A stretch of DNA of 64,000 bases from GCA-2861595 sp035536185 (GCA_035536185.1 DATLOM010000057.1:1-64000), one strand, 5' to 3'; positions 24,886 through 33,646 are shown, counted from the first letter of the stretch. Program-made: numbers and translations. Notes: a model not told the origin generated them from the sequence alone.

Positions 24886-26643
24886 TCAGAGCTTGCCGGC
24901 GTCGACGAGCCCGTAGCCCCACTTGGGGTCGAAGCTGCCGGCGGCCTGCCCCGGCACGGCACAGGCGGCACGGAGCATCGACTTCACGCCGTCGGGGTCG
25001 AGGCTCGGGTCGCGCTCCAGGAGGAGGGCGACCAGCCCGGCGACGAAGGGCGAGGCCATGCTGGTGCCGGCCTTGATCGTGTTGCGGTCGTCGATGAGCC
25101 AGTCGAGCGGGACTCCAGAGTGCACCGACATGGATGAGACGATCATGGCTCCGGGCGCGGTGACGTCGGGTTTCTCGGCCCCGTCCCGCCTCGGCCCCTC
25201 GCTGCTGAAATCGGATATGTCGTCCAGCTCCAGTCCGGCTTCGTGCGGGTGGCCCATCACGTCGACCCACTGGACCCTCGTCGTATAGGAGGCCACCGTC
25301 ACCGCCTTGGACGCCACCCCCGGAGAGCCGACCTTCAGCGAGTCCTTGACCGCCCGACCGGTGAACTGGGCCACCGTGGGGTCGACGGACCACACGTCCA
25401 CCCGTCCGGCAGTGGTGACGTGGTCGCCCCGGAGGCGCAGCCCCCACGAGCCCGGCTTGGACTCGGCCGCGCCGACGGACTGCGTGGGGGCGGGGAGGAT
25501 CTCGACCAGGAAGTTGTGGTCGCCGTTGGCGGGGTCGGGACCTGGCGTGGTGACCCGGATGGAGCCCTCAGGGAGCGAGTACGTCCGGACGGGGGACTCG
25601 TCGGCGAATGTGGGCTGGAACGGGGTCTGGGCGCCGCTGGGGCTCACCACGGCCACGGCCATCTCGTCGCCGCCGCCGTACCAGCCGTTGAGGATGGCCA
25701 CCGGGGCCGGCGCTCCGGTTGACCAGGTGGACATGGAGCACGAGAGCCGGCGGGAGCGGTCCTGGCCCACCTCGACCTGGGCATGGATGTTGTCGACACC
25801 CTCGTTGCCGGCCGAGCAGCAGACGATTCGGCCGGGGCCGACCTCGGCATCGATTACGCCCGACATGGGATCGGTGCCGTCGTGGGCATCCGACTGACCA
25901 CCGAGACTGAGGTTGACCACGGCCGGGCGGCCCAGCTCGGAGGCGACGCGGAACACGTAGCGGACGCCGTCGGCGACATGGGCGTCGAGAAGGTCGGTCT
26001 TGACCACCACCAGCTCTGCCCCCGGCGCCACCCCGCCGTAGGTCTCGTCGGCGCCGGCGGCGATCCCTGCCACGTGGGTCCCGTGGCCCACCTTGTCCTG
26101 GGACACCTGGAGCAGGTCTCCGGTGAGCTCCGCCCCATAGGCGCCCTCGGCGACACCGGGGCCGGGGAGCGTCTGGTCCCAGACACGCAGGATGCGCCCG
26201 ACGAAGGCCTCGTGGGTCGACTCGATGCCGCTGTCGACGATCCCTACCACTACGCCTTGGCCGCTGAGGCCGGTGCCGTTCCGGAACGCCGGAAGGTTGG
26301 TCTTCGCTGACGCCTCATCCATGTGCAGCCGCAGTGGGCGGGCGGGCACGATGCGCCGAACGGACTCCTGTTCGGACAGTCGTTCGAGGCTGTCGAGCGA
26401 CACGATGCCGGTGCGGATACGACCTTCCCCGGCGTTGAGCGTGACCTCACGATCTTCGAGACCGGCGAGGCCGTCTCCATCGTCGTCACAGTCCACGAAG
26501 ACGACGACCCGCGGAGGCCTCGCCGTGCGCTCGACGGACACCACTCCGACGACGCCCACATGGGAGGCAAGTGCCGCCCGGCCCTCGCGCTTGAAGCTGT
26601 CGAAGGCAGCCGCCAGAGCAGGGTCGACCTTGTCGTAGTTCAT
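24886..26643 (-). CDS. Subtilisin-like serine protease (S8), apparently intracellular
   Basis: A 585-aa S8 peptidase with an intact catalytic set: Asp in GIVDSGIES, His in GHGTHVAGIAAG, oxyanion Asn in CCSAGNEG and Ser in AGTSMASPFVAG. Residues 1 to about 110 are a prodomain-like region. A long insert of about 170 residues sits between the Asn and Ser motifs, as in some large actinobacterial subtilases. ATG 26643 has GGAGG eight bases before it. From this start no signal peptide is seen, so the protein should be cytosolic. A longer open frame upstream does not add one. It converges on the STAND NTPase gene, so a regulatory link is possible but unproven. Confidence 0.85.
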   Translation of the reverse strand: MNYDKVDPALAAAFDSFKREGRAALASHVGVVGVVSVERTARPPRVVVFVDCDDDGDGLAGLEDREVTLNAGEGRIRTGIVSLDSLERLSEQESVRRIVPARPLRLHMDEASAKTNLPAFRNGTGLSGQGVVVGIVDSGIESTHEAFVGRILRVWDQTLPGPGVAEGAYGAELTGDLLQVSQDKVGHGTHVAGIAAGADETYGGVAPGAELVVVKTDLLDAHVADGVRYVFRVASELGRPAVVNLSLGGQSDAHDGTDPMSGVIDAEVGPGRIVCCSAGNEGVDNIHAQVEVGQDRSRRLSCSMSTWSTGAPAPVAILNGWYGGGDEMAVAVVSPSGAQTPFQPTFADESPVRTYSLPEGSIRVTTPGPDPANGDHNFLVEILPAPTQSVGAAESKPGSWGLRLRGDHVTTAGRVDVWSVDPTVAQFTGRAVKDSLKVGSPGVASKAVTVASYTTRVQWVDVMGHPHEAGLELDDISDFSSEGPRRDGAEKPDVTAPGAMIVSSMSVHSGVPLDWLIDDRNTIKAGTSMASPFVAGLVALLLERDPSLDPDGVKSMLRAACAVPGQAAGSFDPKWGYGLVDAGKL

Positions 26644-26774
26644 CGAGTCATCCTCCCTGGAGGGCTGTGGGCCCGGAACCGGTCGTGCCCGAAACGCTAG
26701 CCACCCCCGGGCACCGGCACCGGCGAATTGGGCCTGGCTCGCCGTGGACCAGTGCATGGGAGGATGGGGAGCGG

Positions 26775-27446
26775 ATGAGACTGGCCACGTTCAACATCCG
26801 CCACGGCGAGTCGAGGGAGGGACGGGTGGACCGCCGCCTGCTGGCCCGGACCTGTGACGGCCTCGATGTCGACGTGCTGGCCCTTCAGGAGGTGGACAAG
26901 TGGATGCGCCGGTCCGGGTGGCGCAACCTCGCAGCTTCAGTGGCTTGCCACGCCGGCATGGCCCATGCCTTCGGAGCCTCGCTGCGGAAAGGCTGTTTCG
27001 GAAGCTACGGCAATGCGATCCTCGTTCGGGGCCGGCTCTCGGCGACCGAGGTGCTGTCGCTGCCGACCATCGGCGAGCCGCGGTCTGCGCTACTGGCGAC
27101 AGCGGAGTTGCACGATGGCAGCATCTCGGTGGCGGTGACCCACCTGTCGCTCGACGAGCAAGAGCGGCGCCGGCAGCTGGAGATCGTGCTCGGAGCGCTG
27201 GCCAGGCGTCCCGCGCCGCAAGTCCTGTGCGGGGATCTCAACGCCTCGCCTGACGAGGTTGGTGGAGCCGTGGGGCGAGCGGGGTTTCAGCTCGTCGTGG
27301 CCGGTCCCACCTTCCCGGCGTACGCACCCAAGAAGCAGATCGACCATGTCGCCTTCTCAGGGCTGGGGGTTGCACGGGCCTGGGTGGAGGAGACACCGGT
27401 GAGCGATCACCGCCCCCTGCTGGTCGAGATGTCACGCGAGCCGTGA
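26775..27446 (+). CDS. Endonuclease/exonuclease/phosphatase (EEP) family hydrolase
   Basis: A 223-aa soluble enzyme with the full EEP motif series: FNIRHGES, LALQEVDKWM, GNAILVRG, THLSLDEQE, GDLNASPDE, IDHVAFSG and SDHRPLLVE. These supply the metal-binding Glu/Asp/Asn and catalytic His residues of the DNase I-like fold. Substrates in this family range from nucleic acids to phosphoinositides, so none is assigned. ATG 26775 has GGGGAG just upstream. The stop overlaps the GTG start of the next gene (GTGA), so the two are translated together. Confidence 0.85.
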   Translation: MRLATFNIRHGESREGRVDRRLLARTCDGLDVDVLALQEVDKWMRRSGWRNLAASVACHAGMAHAFGASLRKGCFGSYGNAILVRGRLSATEVLSLPTIGEPRSALLATAELHDGSISVAVTHLSLDEQERRRQLEIVLGALARRPAPQVLCGDLNASPDEVGGAVGRAGFQLVVAGPTFPAYAPKKQIDHVAFSGLGVARAWVEETPVSDHRPLLVEMSREP

Positions 27447-28006
27447 CGACGGACGGAGCTCATTCCTTGGGTACCGTGGCTCGGGTGGAAGAACGCAGTG
27501 TGGCCATCGAGGTCGCCCTCGAGGAGGGTGACGAGGAGATTCCCGACCTGGAATCCAAGCTCGCCGTGCTACAGGCGGCCATCGTCGACCGCGGTGGGGT
27601 CCCGCTGGTGTCGAAGGATCGTCGGCGCTACGGGGCCCGGTTCCTGGTGACGGCCCCCGGCGTCGAGTCGGCCATCGAGGAGGGCGTGGAGACGCTGAAG
27701 GACGCGGCGGCGACCGTCGGCCTTCCGGACGCTCCGGTGGTCGACGCGGAAGCCTCCACCATGGACGAGCTGGCCGAGGACGGGCCCGACGACGAGGTGC
27801 CGCCGCTCATAGGCATCACCGAGCTGGCCGAGCTCCTCGGCGTCAGCAACCAGCTGGTGACGGTGCTGGTGAGGGCCAAAGGCTTTCCTTCGCCGGTGGC
27901 CGAGCTGAACGCGGGCCCGGTCTGGGTGCTGGAGAGCATCAACCGGTTCATCCGGAAGGCGAAGGCCGACCCTGAGGCGATGGAGTCCTCAACCCGCCCC
28001 GGTTGA
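27443..28006 (+). CDS. HTH-containing protein of unknown function
   Basis: A 187-aa protein. The N-terminal part (residues about 15-85) is an acidic alpha/beta region. An acidic linker leads to a C-terminal AlpA/MerR-like helix-turn-helix (GITELAELLGVSNQLVTVLV, then FPSPVAELNAGPVWVLESIN), residues about 125-172. The arrangement resembles small DNA-binding proteins in which the HTH is followed by a wing. GTG 27443 overlaps the stop of the EEP gene. Its end overlaps the convergent oxidoreductase gene by 18 bases. Target unknown. Confidence 0.65.
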   Translation: MTTDGAHSLGTVARVEERSVAIEVALEEGDEEIPDLESKLAVLQAAIVDRGGVPLVSKDRRRYGARFLVTAPGVESAIEEGVETLKDAAATVGLPDAPVVDAEASTMDELAEDGPDDEVPPLIGITELAELLGVSNQLVTVLVRAKGFPSPVAELNAGPVWVLESINRFIRKAKADPEAMESSTRPG

Positions 28007-28990
28007 GGGGTCACGGTCCTCCCGGGGGACCCCCCTGCCCCGGGGCACCCGGCGGAACAGGTCCGACGAGGCGTCGGCCGTGACGTTCCGGGCGACGGGC
28101 TGGAAGCTCTTGCGCACCTCGAACAACGACGCCGACTGGTGGGCGAAGGGCGAGAAGAGATCGTCGGCGACGAACCGGCCCCGGAGGGCGTCCATGGTGA
28201 CCGGGCCCGGCTTGTGCTTGCGGTTGAAGTAGGCCTCCTTGTAGATGAACTCCTCGGAGACGCCCATGTCCGACAGGGCCATGTCCATCTCCTCCACCAT
28301 GGCCCCGTTGCCGCAGAGGTAGAAGGCCCTGCCCCCGAGGGTCGCCAGCAGCGGCGGAACGGACTCGGTGATGCGGCCCTGTAGCCCTGACCACGCCGCC
28401 GGCGGCTGCGAGAGGGATATCTGGTAGCTGAAGTTCCGGTGGAGCCGGACGAGCCGGTCGAGCTCGTCGGTCAGGCAGATGTCGTCGGGCCGGCGCAGGC
28501 CCCAGTACAGGCTGATGGGCGGCTCGTGACCCTCGTCGAGGAGATGGGTGGCCAGCGCCAGGAAGGGCGCCACGCCGACACCGGTGGCCATCAGGACGAT
28601 GTCGCGGGTCGGGTCCTTCGGGAGCATGGAGCGGCCTGTCGGCGGCCGGAAAGCCACTTCGTCGCCGATCCCGAGCGAGCCCAGGTACCGCGACATCTGG
28701 CCACCTTCGACCATGCGCACGAGCAGCTCGAAGCTCCGCTCCTCGCCGGCCGGGGGGGGCAGGAGGCAGTACGGGCTCCGCCGGTAGCCGAGGCCGGGCG
28801 CTTCGAGCTCGATCCCCACGAACTGCCCGGGGAGGAACGAGAAGGGCCCCTCGTCGACCACCCTGAAGCGGATCCGCATCGTGCCCGTCCCCGCGACCTG
28901 ATCGCTGCTCGTGACCCTGGCCCGCCGGCCGTAGCGGCTCACCTTGCTCCAGCGTCTGTCCGGGCCTTCGGCGAAGTCTGTGATGGCCAT
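27989..28990 (-). CDS. Ferredoxin-NADP reductase-like flavin oxidoreductase
   Basis: A 333-aa FNR-superfamily enzyme. The FAD-binding barrel (residues about 20-125) has GPFSFLPGQFVGIEL and YRRSPYCLLPP. The NAD(P)-binding domain has LMATGVGVAPFLALATHLL, YWGLRRPDD and FYLCGNGAMVEEM. The C-terminal tail beyond residue 270 is longer than in classic FNRs and ends in a basic region. It has no [2Fe-2S] domain, so it needs a separate electron carrier. ATG 28990 has GAGGT upstream; a longer version would overlap the divergent VWA gene. Electron transfer between NAD(P)H and a ferredoxin-type partner is the expected role. Confidence 0.8.
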   Translation of the reverse strand: MAITDFAEGPDRRWSKVSRYGRRARVTSSDQVAGTGTMRIRFRVVDEGPFSFLPGQFVGIELEAPGLGYRRSPYCLLPPPAGEERSFELLVRMVEGGQMSRYLGSLGIGDEVAFRPPTGRSMLPKDPTRDIVLMATGVGVAPFLALATHLLDEGHEPPISLYWGLRRPDDICLTDELDRLVRLHRNFSYQISLSQPPAAWSGLQGRITESVPPLLATLGGRAFYLCGNGAMVEEMDMALSDMGVSEEFIYKEAYFNRKHKPGPVTMDALRGRFVADDLFSPFAHQSASLFEVRKSFQPVARNVTADASSDLFRRVPRGRGVPREDRDPSTGAG

Positions 28991-29037
28991 GGGGACCTCG
29001 GTGCTGGGGGAACTAGGGCCAAGAGTACCTTTGCCTC

Positions 29038-30765
29038 GTGCCACGCAGGTTCGGGTACTCCCGCTGGGACGGTACGCAGGTCGGGCTCGAGGTCGACGCC
29101 GAGGGGGTGCTGGCCGAGGTGACCGACGACGTCCTCTACCACGGGGACCTCGACGCCGCCCTCCGCCGCCTGCTCCAGTCGGGCTTCCGGGACAACAACG
29201 GCGAGCAGGTGGCCGGGCTGCGGGAGCTTCTCGAGAGGCTGCGCCGGCAGCGGGCCGAGGAGCTCCAGCGCCATCTCGACCACATGGCCGGGGTCATGGA
29301 AGCGCTCAGCCCCGAGCAGGTGCAGCAGATGAAGGAGATGTTCACCGAGCTGAACCAGCTGCTCGAGATGCGCCAGGCCGGGCAGGACACCACCGAGGCC
29401 TTTGCCGCCTTCATGCGGCGTCACGGCCAGTTCTTCCCGGGGAACCCGGCCACCCTCGACGAGCTGCTCGAGCAGATGGCGGCCCAGATGGAGTCCATGC
29501 AGTCCGTGCTCGACAGCATGACGCCCGAGCAGCGGGCCCGTCTCCAGGAGCTGTCCGACCGGCTGCTCTCGGATCTCGACCTGCGATGGCAGGTGGACCA
29601 GCTTGCCCACAACCTGCGCGAAGCACTACCGCGGAGCGACTTCGAAGGCAGCTCTGAACTTCAGGGTCTCGAGGCGCTCGGCCTCTTCAGGGCACCGGGG
29701 GCCATGGGCCGCCTGTCCGAGCTGGACCAGCTGGAGCAGCTGCTGCGGTCGGCCACCAGCCCCGGTGCCCTCGCCGAGGTCGACCTGGACAGGGTGGCGG
29801 AGCTTCTCGGCGACGGCGCCGCCGCCTCGCTGGACCGCCTGACCCGCCTGACCCGCCTGCTGCAGGAGGCCGGCCTGATCGACCACCGGGAGGGGCGCCT
29901 GGAGCTGACGCCCAAGGGGCTGCGCCGGATCGGGCGCAACGCCCTGGCCGACCTGTTCTCCCGCCTGAACAGGGATCAGGCCGGTACCCATCAGGTGGAG
30001 GCCTCCGGTACGGGCCACGAGCGGGCCTACGAGACCAAGCCCTACGAGTTCGGCGATCCATTCGCCCTGAGCATCGAACGCACAGTCCGCAACGCCGTGC
30101 AGCGCAGTGGAAGGGGGACGCCGGTACGGCTCACGCCCGAGGACTTCGAGGTGGAGCGCACCGAAGCGCTCACCCGCACCGCCACCGTGCTCCTGCTCGA
30201 CCTGTCGTTGTCGATGCCGATGCGCGACAACTTCCTGGCCGCCAAGCGGGTGGCCATGGCCCTGCACTCGCTCATCTCGATCCAGTTCCCCCGTGACTTC
30301 CTGGCCATCGTCGGCTTCAGCGAGGTGGCCCGGACCATCGACCCCCGGCAGCTACCCGAGGTCTCGTGGGACTTCACCGCCGGCACCAACATGCACCACG
30401 CCTTCATGCTCAGCCGGCGTCTCCTCGCTCACGAGACGGGCACCAAGCAGATCCTCATGATCACCGACGGGGAGCCGACCGCCCACATCGACGCCAGGGG
30501 CGAGCCCTTCTTCAGCTACCCGCCTGTCCGGGAGACGGTCGACGCCACCTTGGCCGAGGCGATGCGCTGCACCCGCGCCGGGATCCGGATCAACACCTTC
30601 ATGCTGGACGCCACCGACTACCTGAAGGCGTTCGTGGAACGGCTGACCGATCTCAACAAGGGACGGGCCTTCTTCACGACCCCCGAGACCCTCGGCGACT
30701 ACGTGCTGGTGGACTTTCTGGAGCACAAGCGAGCCCGGCGGCGGGCCGACCCGGGCGGGAACTGA
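29038..30765 (+). CDS. VWA-domain protein
   Basis: A 575-aa protein. The first 350 residues are mostly helical, with Gln/Glu/Leu-rich coiled segments (MKEMFTELNQLLEM). The C-terminal half is a von Willebrand A domain with an intact metal-ion site: DLSLSM at residues about 388-393, the Thr in AGTNMHHAF and the Asp in MITDGEPT. Related proteins in actinobacteria pair with MoxR/Mg-chelatase-type ATPases, but none is encoded next to it here. No signal peptide. GTG 29038 is the start; the divergent reductase begins 47 bases away, so both promoters share that gap. Confidence 0.8.
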   Translation: MPRRFGYSRWDGTQVGLEVDAEGVLAEVTDDVLYHGDLDAALRRLLQSGFRDNNGEQVAGLRELLERLRRQRAEELQRHLDHMAGVMEALSPEQVQQMKEMFTELNQLLEMRQAGQDTTEAFAAFMRRHGQFFPGNPATLDELLEQMAAQMESMQSVLDSMTPEQRARLQELSDRLLSDLDLRWQVDQLAHNLREALPRSDFEGSSELQGLEALGLFRAPGAMGRLSELDQLEQLLRSATSPGALAEVDLDRVAELLGDGAAASLDRLTRLTRLLQEAGLIDHREGRLELTPKGLRRIGRNALADLFSRLNRDQAGTHQVEASGTGHERAYETKPYEFGDPFALSIERTVRNAVQRSGRGTPVRLTPEDFEVERTEALTRTATVLLLDLSLSMPMRDNFLAAKRVAMALHSLISIQFPRDFLAIVGFSEVARTIDPRQLPEVSWDFTAGTNMHHAFMLSRRLLAHETGTKQILMITDGEPTAHIDARGEPFFSYPPVRETVDATLAEAMRCTRAGIRINTFMLDATDYLKAFVERLTDLNKGRAFFTTPETLGDYVLVDFLEHKRARRRADPGGN

Positions 30766-30779
30766 ATCTCCCCTTGCGT

Positions 30780-30823
30780 TTCTCCGGAGAACGGAGCATG
30801 ATGACACCGTTGTAATTACAACG
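30780..30823. promoter_or_regulatory. Two perfect palindromes upstream of the WhiB gene
   Basis: TTCTCCGGAGAA (30780-30791) and CGTTGTAATTACAACG (30808-30823) are perfect 12- and 16-base palindromes, 16 bases apart. They lie between the VWA gene and the WhiB start at 30859. They look like operator sites for one or two dimeric regulators. Confidence 0.5.
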
Positions 30824-30858
30824 GGGGGACCACCCACCGAACAGGGAGCGAGGTCCTG

Positions 30859-31140
30859 ATGGAACGTATGTTGCGGACACTGATAGATCCGGCGGAGTTG
30901 GCATGGCAGGACAGGGCCAACTGCATGGGTGTCGATCCCGATCTGTTCTTCCCAGAACGGGGGGCGTCGACCAGGGAAGCGAAAGAGGTCTGCCGCGGCT
31001 GCGTGGTCCAGCTCGACTGCCTCGAGTACGCCCTCAACAACGGCGAGAAGTTCGGCATCTGGGGCGGTATGAGCGAAAGGGAGCGCCGGCGGATCCGCCG
31101 GGCCCGTGCCCTCGCCCGCCGCAGCGGCACCGCGTCCTGA
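30859..31140 (+). CDS. WhiB-family iron-sulfur transcription factor
   Basis: A 93-aa Wbl protein, an actinobacterial [4Fe-4S] regulator that binds the sigma factor. The four cluster cysteines are present: Cys in ANCMG, then CRGCVVQLDC. The family turn GIWGGMSERER and a basic C-terminal AT-hook-like tail (RRRIRRARALARR) follow. ATG 30859 lies after a GAGCGAGG ribosome-binding site. Two palindromes upstream suggest tight regulation. A second Wbl gene lies 2 kb away on the other strand. Which Wbl subgroup it belongs to is not decided here. Confidence 0.93.
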   Translation: MERMLRTLIDPAELAWQDRANCMGVDPDLFFPERGASTREAKEVCRGCVVQLDCLEYALNNGEKFGIWGGMSERERRRIRRARALARRSGTAS

Positions 31141-31192
31141 GCGACGCCTCCCGCCCGTTCCACCATGGCCGGCTCTGCCGGCGCAGCCGGCG

Positions 31193-32035
31193 TCAGCACC
31201 GTCCACGACCGGTACTGGTGCCAAACCTTCCCCCATCGAGGCCCGCCTTCCCCAGGCGGGCCTCGATCGTCCTCGACGGGCTCAGGTCCAGATCCGCCCA
31301 TCGCCCGGCCGGCACCGCCGACACCACCGCCTCGGGCACCAGGCCCACCAGCTCGGCCCTGGCCACGGGGGCCAGCGCCGCCACTGCGTCGTAGGCCGCT
31401 TCGGGCCCCATGGCCAGGGGGTCGACCAGGTTGCACGACACCTGGGCCCCACCCTCCACCTGCAGGCCGAGAGCCCGCAGAGCCGGAGCCCTGACGGCCC
31501 GGGCCACCTCCCGGGCCCGCTCCACGCCGATGCCGGGGGCGAGCCAGAGGTTGTAGGCGACCAGCAACAGCCGTGCCCCGGCGGCACAGGCACCTGCGGT
31601 CGGGTGGGGGTGCGGGGGGCCGGTGTCCGGCATCAGGCCGCTGAAGGCCGAGCGGCGGATGTCGGGGAGGCTGCGTTCGGGGCCGTAGAGGAAGCATGGC
31701 AGCGACAGCTCCGCCGCCGCCCACTCGGCGAAGCGGTCGCGGGCGGCGACGGCATCGGGTAGCGACGCCCCGGCAAGGGGCACGAACGGCACCACGTCGA
31801 CGGCCCCCAGGCGGGGGTGAACGCCTTGGTGGGCGCCTAGGTCGATGGCCGACACGGCCTGGGCGGCCACTCGACGGACCGCTTCCTCGAGATCGGGCCC
31901 GGCCATGGTGAGGACGCTGCGGTGGTGCGAGCGGTCACTGTGGAGGTCCAGGAGCTGGCGCCCCGCAGCCCGCCGCAGAGCCTCGATCACGCCGTCGTCG
32001 CGGCCCTCGCTGACGTTGACCACGCACTCGAGCAT
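31193..32035 (-). CDS. Glutamate formimidoyltransferase-like protein
   Basis: A 280-aa protein matching the formiminotransferase N- and central domains: MLECVVNVSEGRD at the start, LDLHSDRSHHRSVLTM, GVHPRLGAVDVVPFVP, RRSAFSGL, YNLWLAPG and QVSCNLVDP. The enzyme moves a formimino group from formiminoglutamate to tetrahydrofolate in histidine breakdown. No cyclodeaminase domain is fused. No other histidine-degradation gene is nearby, so a different folate-linked role is possible. ATG 32035 begins right at the family motif. The gene converges on the WhiB gene, and a 13-bp hairpin lies within its last codons. Confidence 0.85.
   Translation of the reverse strand: MLECVVNVSEGRDDGVIEALRRAAGRQLLDLHSDRSHHRSVLTMAGPDLEEAVRRVAAQAVSAIDLGAHQGVHPRLGAVDVVPFVPLAGASLPDAVAARDRFAEWAAAELSLPCFLYGPERSLPDIRRSAFSGLMPDTGPPHPHPTAGACAAGARLLLVAYNLWLAPGIGVERAREVARAVRAPALRALGLQVEGGAQVSCNLVDPLAMGPEAAYDAVAALAPVARAELVGLVPEAVVSAVPAGRWADLDLSPSRTIEARLGKAGLDGGRFGTSTGRGRC
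31235..31267. terminator. Perfect 13-bp hairpin inside the 3' end of the formimidoyltransferase gene
   Basis: ATCGAGGCCCGCC and its exact complement flank a 7-base loop. It starts 95 bases after the WhiB stop and could end WhiB transcription although it lies within the convergent coding sequence. Confidence 0.4.
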
Positions 32036-32053
32036 CCCCGTAGGGTGGCACGG

Positions 32054-33016
32054 GTGGACGTGGGCGTGGCTCTGCCGCAGTACGACTACTCGGCGCCCGG
32101 TGAGAGCCCCCTCGGATGGGACACGGTCGTGGCCTGGGCTGGGGCGGCCGAGAATGCCGGCCTGGCGTCGATCTGGTTGTCGGACCACCTGTTCCTGTCC
32201 ATCGAGAAGTACGGCGCCCCTCCGGGTGATCACGGGGGTTTCGAGCCGCTCGCCGCCCTCGCCGCCCTCGCCCGCTCCACCAGGAACGTCCGCCTGGGGA
32301 CCTTGGTGCTGTGCGCCCAGCTCCGGCCGCCGGCCGTGCTGGCCAAGGCGCTGTCGACCCTGGACATCCTCTCCGGCGGGCGCCTCACCGTCGGCATCGG
32401 CGCCGGCTGGTTCGAGCCCGAGTACGCCGTCGCCGGCATCGCCTTCGAACGGCCGGGCGTGCGGGTGGACCAGCTGGCCGAGGCCGTCCGCATCCTCGGG
32501 GAGGTGTTCGAGACCAGGAGGTTCCGCCCCGACCCGGTGCAGCGCCCGCGCCCGCCCATCTGGGTGGGGGGCCAGGGGGACCGGGTGCTTGGTGTGGCCG
32601 CGGCTCACGCCGACGGCTGGAACGCCGGCGGGTGGGTGGGGACGCCCGAGGCTTACCGCCGGCGCCTCCAGGTCCTCGAGGGCCACTGCGAGCGGCTCGG
32701 CCGGGATCCCGCCTCGATCACCCGCTCGATCAACCGCTACATGCTGATCGGGGAGGACGAAGCCGACCTCGACCGCCGTTGGGAGCGGCTGCGGCGGCTC
32801 ACGCCGCCAGGTGTGCTCGACGCCACCACCCTGGCTGAGTACCGCCAGGGCCGCCTCGTCGGCACGGTAGAGGAGGTGCGGGAGCAGGTGGCGGGGTGGG
32901 AGGCCATGGGAGTGGCGACCCTCATCGTGAACCTGGGGGCAGTACCGTTCTCGGTGACGACAACCGACGACCTCGAGCTCGTGGCGTCGGCAACGAAGCA
33001 AAGAGGAGCACCATGA
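32054..33016 (+). CDS. LLM-class F420-dependent oxidoreductase
   Basis: A 320-aa luciferase-like TIM-barrel enzyme. Typical motifs are VGVALPQYD at the N-terminus, IWLSDHLFL, RLGTLVLCAQLRPPAVLAK, LTVGIGAGWFEPEY, RPPIWVGGQGDRVL and AHADGWNAG. Such actinobacterial members use coenzyme F420, occasionally FMN; the substrate is unknown. GTG 32054 places the start four residues before the first beta strand. GTG 32045 is the alternative. The stop overlaps the tatA start (ATGA), so the two are co-translated. The divergent formimidoyltransferase start is under 20 bases away, leaving little room for separate promoters. Confidence 0.85.
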   Translation: MDVGVALPQYDYSAPGESPLGWDTVVAWAGAAENAGLASIWLSDHLFLSIEKYGAPPGDHGGFEPLAALAALARSTRNVRLGTLVLCAQLRPPAVLAKALSTLDILSGGRLTVGIGAGWFEPEYAVAGIAFERPGVRVDQLAEAVRILGEVFETRRFRPDPVQRPRPPIWVGGQGDRVLGVAAAHADGWNAGGWVGTPEAYRRRLQVLEGHCERLGRDPASITRSINRYMLIGEDEADLDRRWERLRRLTPPGVLDATTLAEYRQGRLVGTVEEVREQVAGWEAMGVATLIVNLGAVPFSVTTTDDLELVASATKQRGAP

Positions 33017-33219
33017 ACCTGGGAGCGCCAGAGCTCATCATCATCCTGGCCGTCGTACTGCTCTTGTTCGGCTCGACCCGGCTGCCCAAGCTGGCCCGGT
33101 CGCTCGGCCAGGCCTCCAAGGAGTTCAGGCACGGAGTCAACGAGGGTGGGCGTGACGAGGACGAGAGCGGCCTCGACGACGACGCCAGATCTCAGAGGAC
33201 GCCCAAGACCGGGTCTTGA
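33013..33219 (+). CDS. tatA: Sec-independent (Tat) translocase subunit TatA
   Basis: A 68-aa single-span protein with the TatA/E layout: a short N-terminus (MNLGAPE), a membrane helix (LIIILAVVLLLFGSTRLP), then the hinge and amphipathic helix (KLARSLGQASKEFRHGV) and an acidic tail. TatA oligomers form the pathway for folded twin-arginine substrates. ATG 33013 overlaps the LLM oxidoreductase stop and follows AGAGGAG. tatB and tatC are not in the window. Confidence 0.92.
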   Translation: MNLGAPELIIILAVVLLLFGSTRLPKLARSLGQASKEFRHGVNEGGRDEDESGLDDDARSQRTPKTGS

Positions 33220-33226
33220 GGACCGC

Positions 33227-33499
33227 CTACGAGGAAGTCGCGCCGCCGCCGTCGGCCGTAGCCGTGGCGAGGATCCCGAGCCGGCGCCGGCGGGCTATCC
33301 GGCGCCGTTCCCTCTCCGACGCCCCGCCCCAGACCCCATGGTCGATGCGGTTGCGCAGGGCGTACTCCAGGCAGGGCTCTTGGACGGGGCACGTCGCGCA
33401 GATGCGCCGGGCCACCTCCACTCCGACCCCGTCGCTGGGGAAGAACATGGCGGGCGGCTCGTTGCGACAGTTGCCCTCAGCCATCCAGTTCGCGTCCAT
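33227..33499 (-). CDS. WhiB-family iron-sulfur transcription factor (second copy)
   Basis: A 90-aa Wbl protein with the four-cysteine set (GNCRN, then CATCPVQEPC), the turn GVWGGASERER and a basic tail (RRRIARRRRLG). ATG 33499 has GGAGGT four bases upstream. A GTG two codons earlier overlaps the ribosome-binding site and is less likely. It is convergent with tatA and divergent from the HtrA-like protease. It differs enough from the copy at 30859 that the two are probably separate subfamilies rather than a recent duplication. Confidence 0.92.
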   Translation of the reverse strand: MDANWMAEGNCRNEPPAMFFPSDGVGVEVARRICATCPVQEPCLEYALRNRIDHGVWGGASERERRRIARRRRLGILATATADGGGATSS

Positions 33500-33646
33500 G
33501 ACCACCTCCGTGCTGAGTGCAACGTCTCAGGTTGCGCATTGGTTCCCGGAGTGTGTCCGGAGGGAACGACCGATCCGGATGGGAACATGACGCGAGTTGC
33601 CGATGTCGAACTCATCGGCAGCTGACCAGGGAAGATGGAGGAGATA

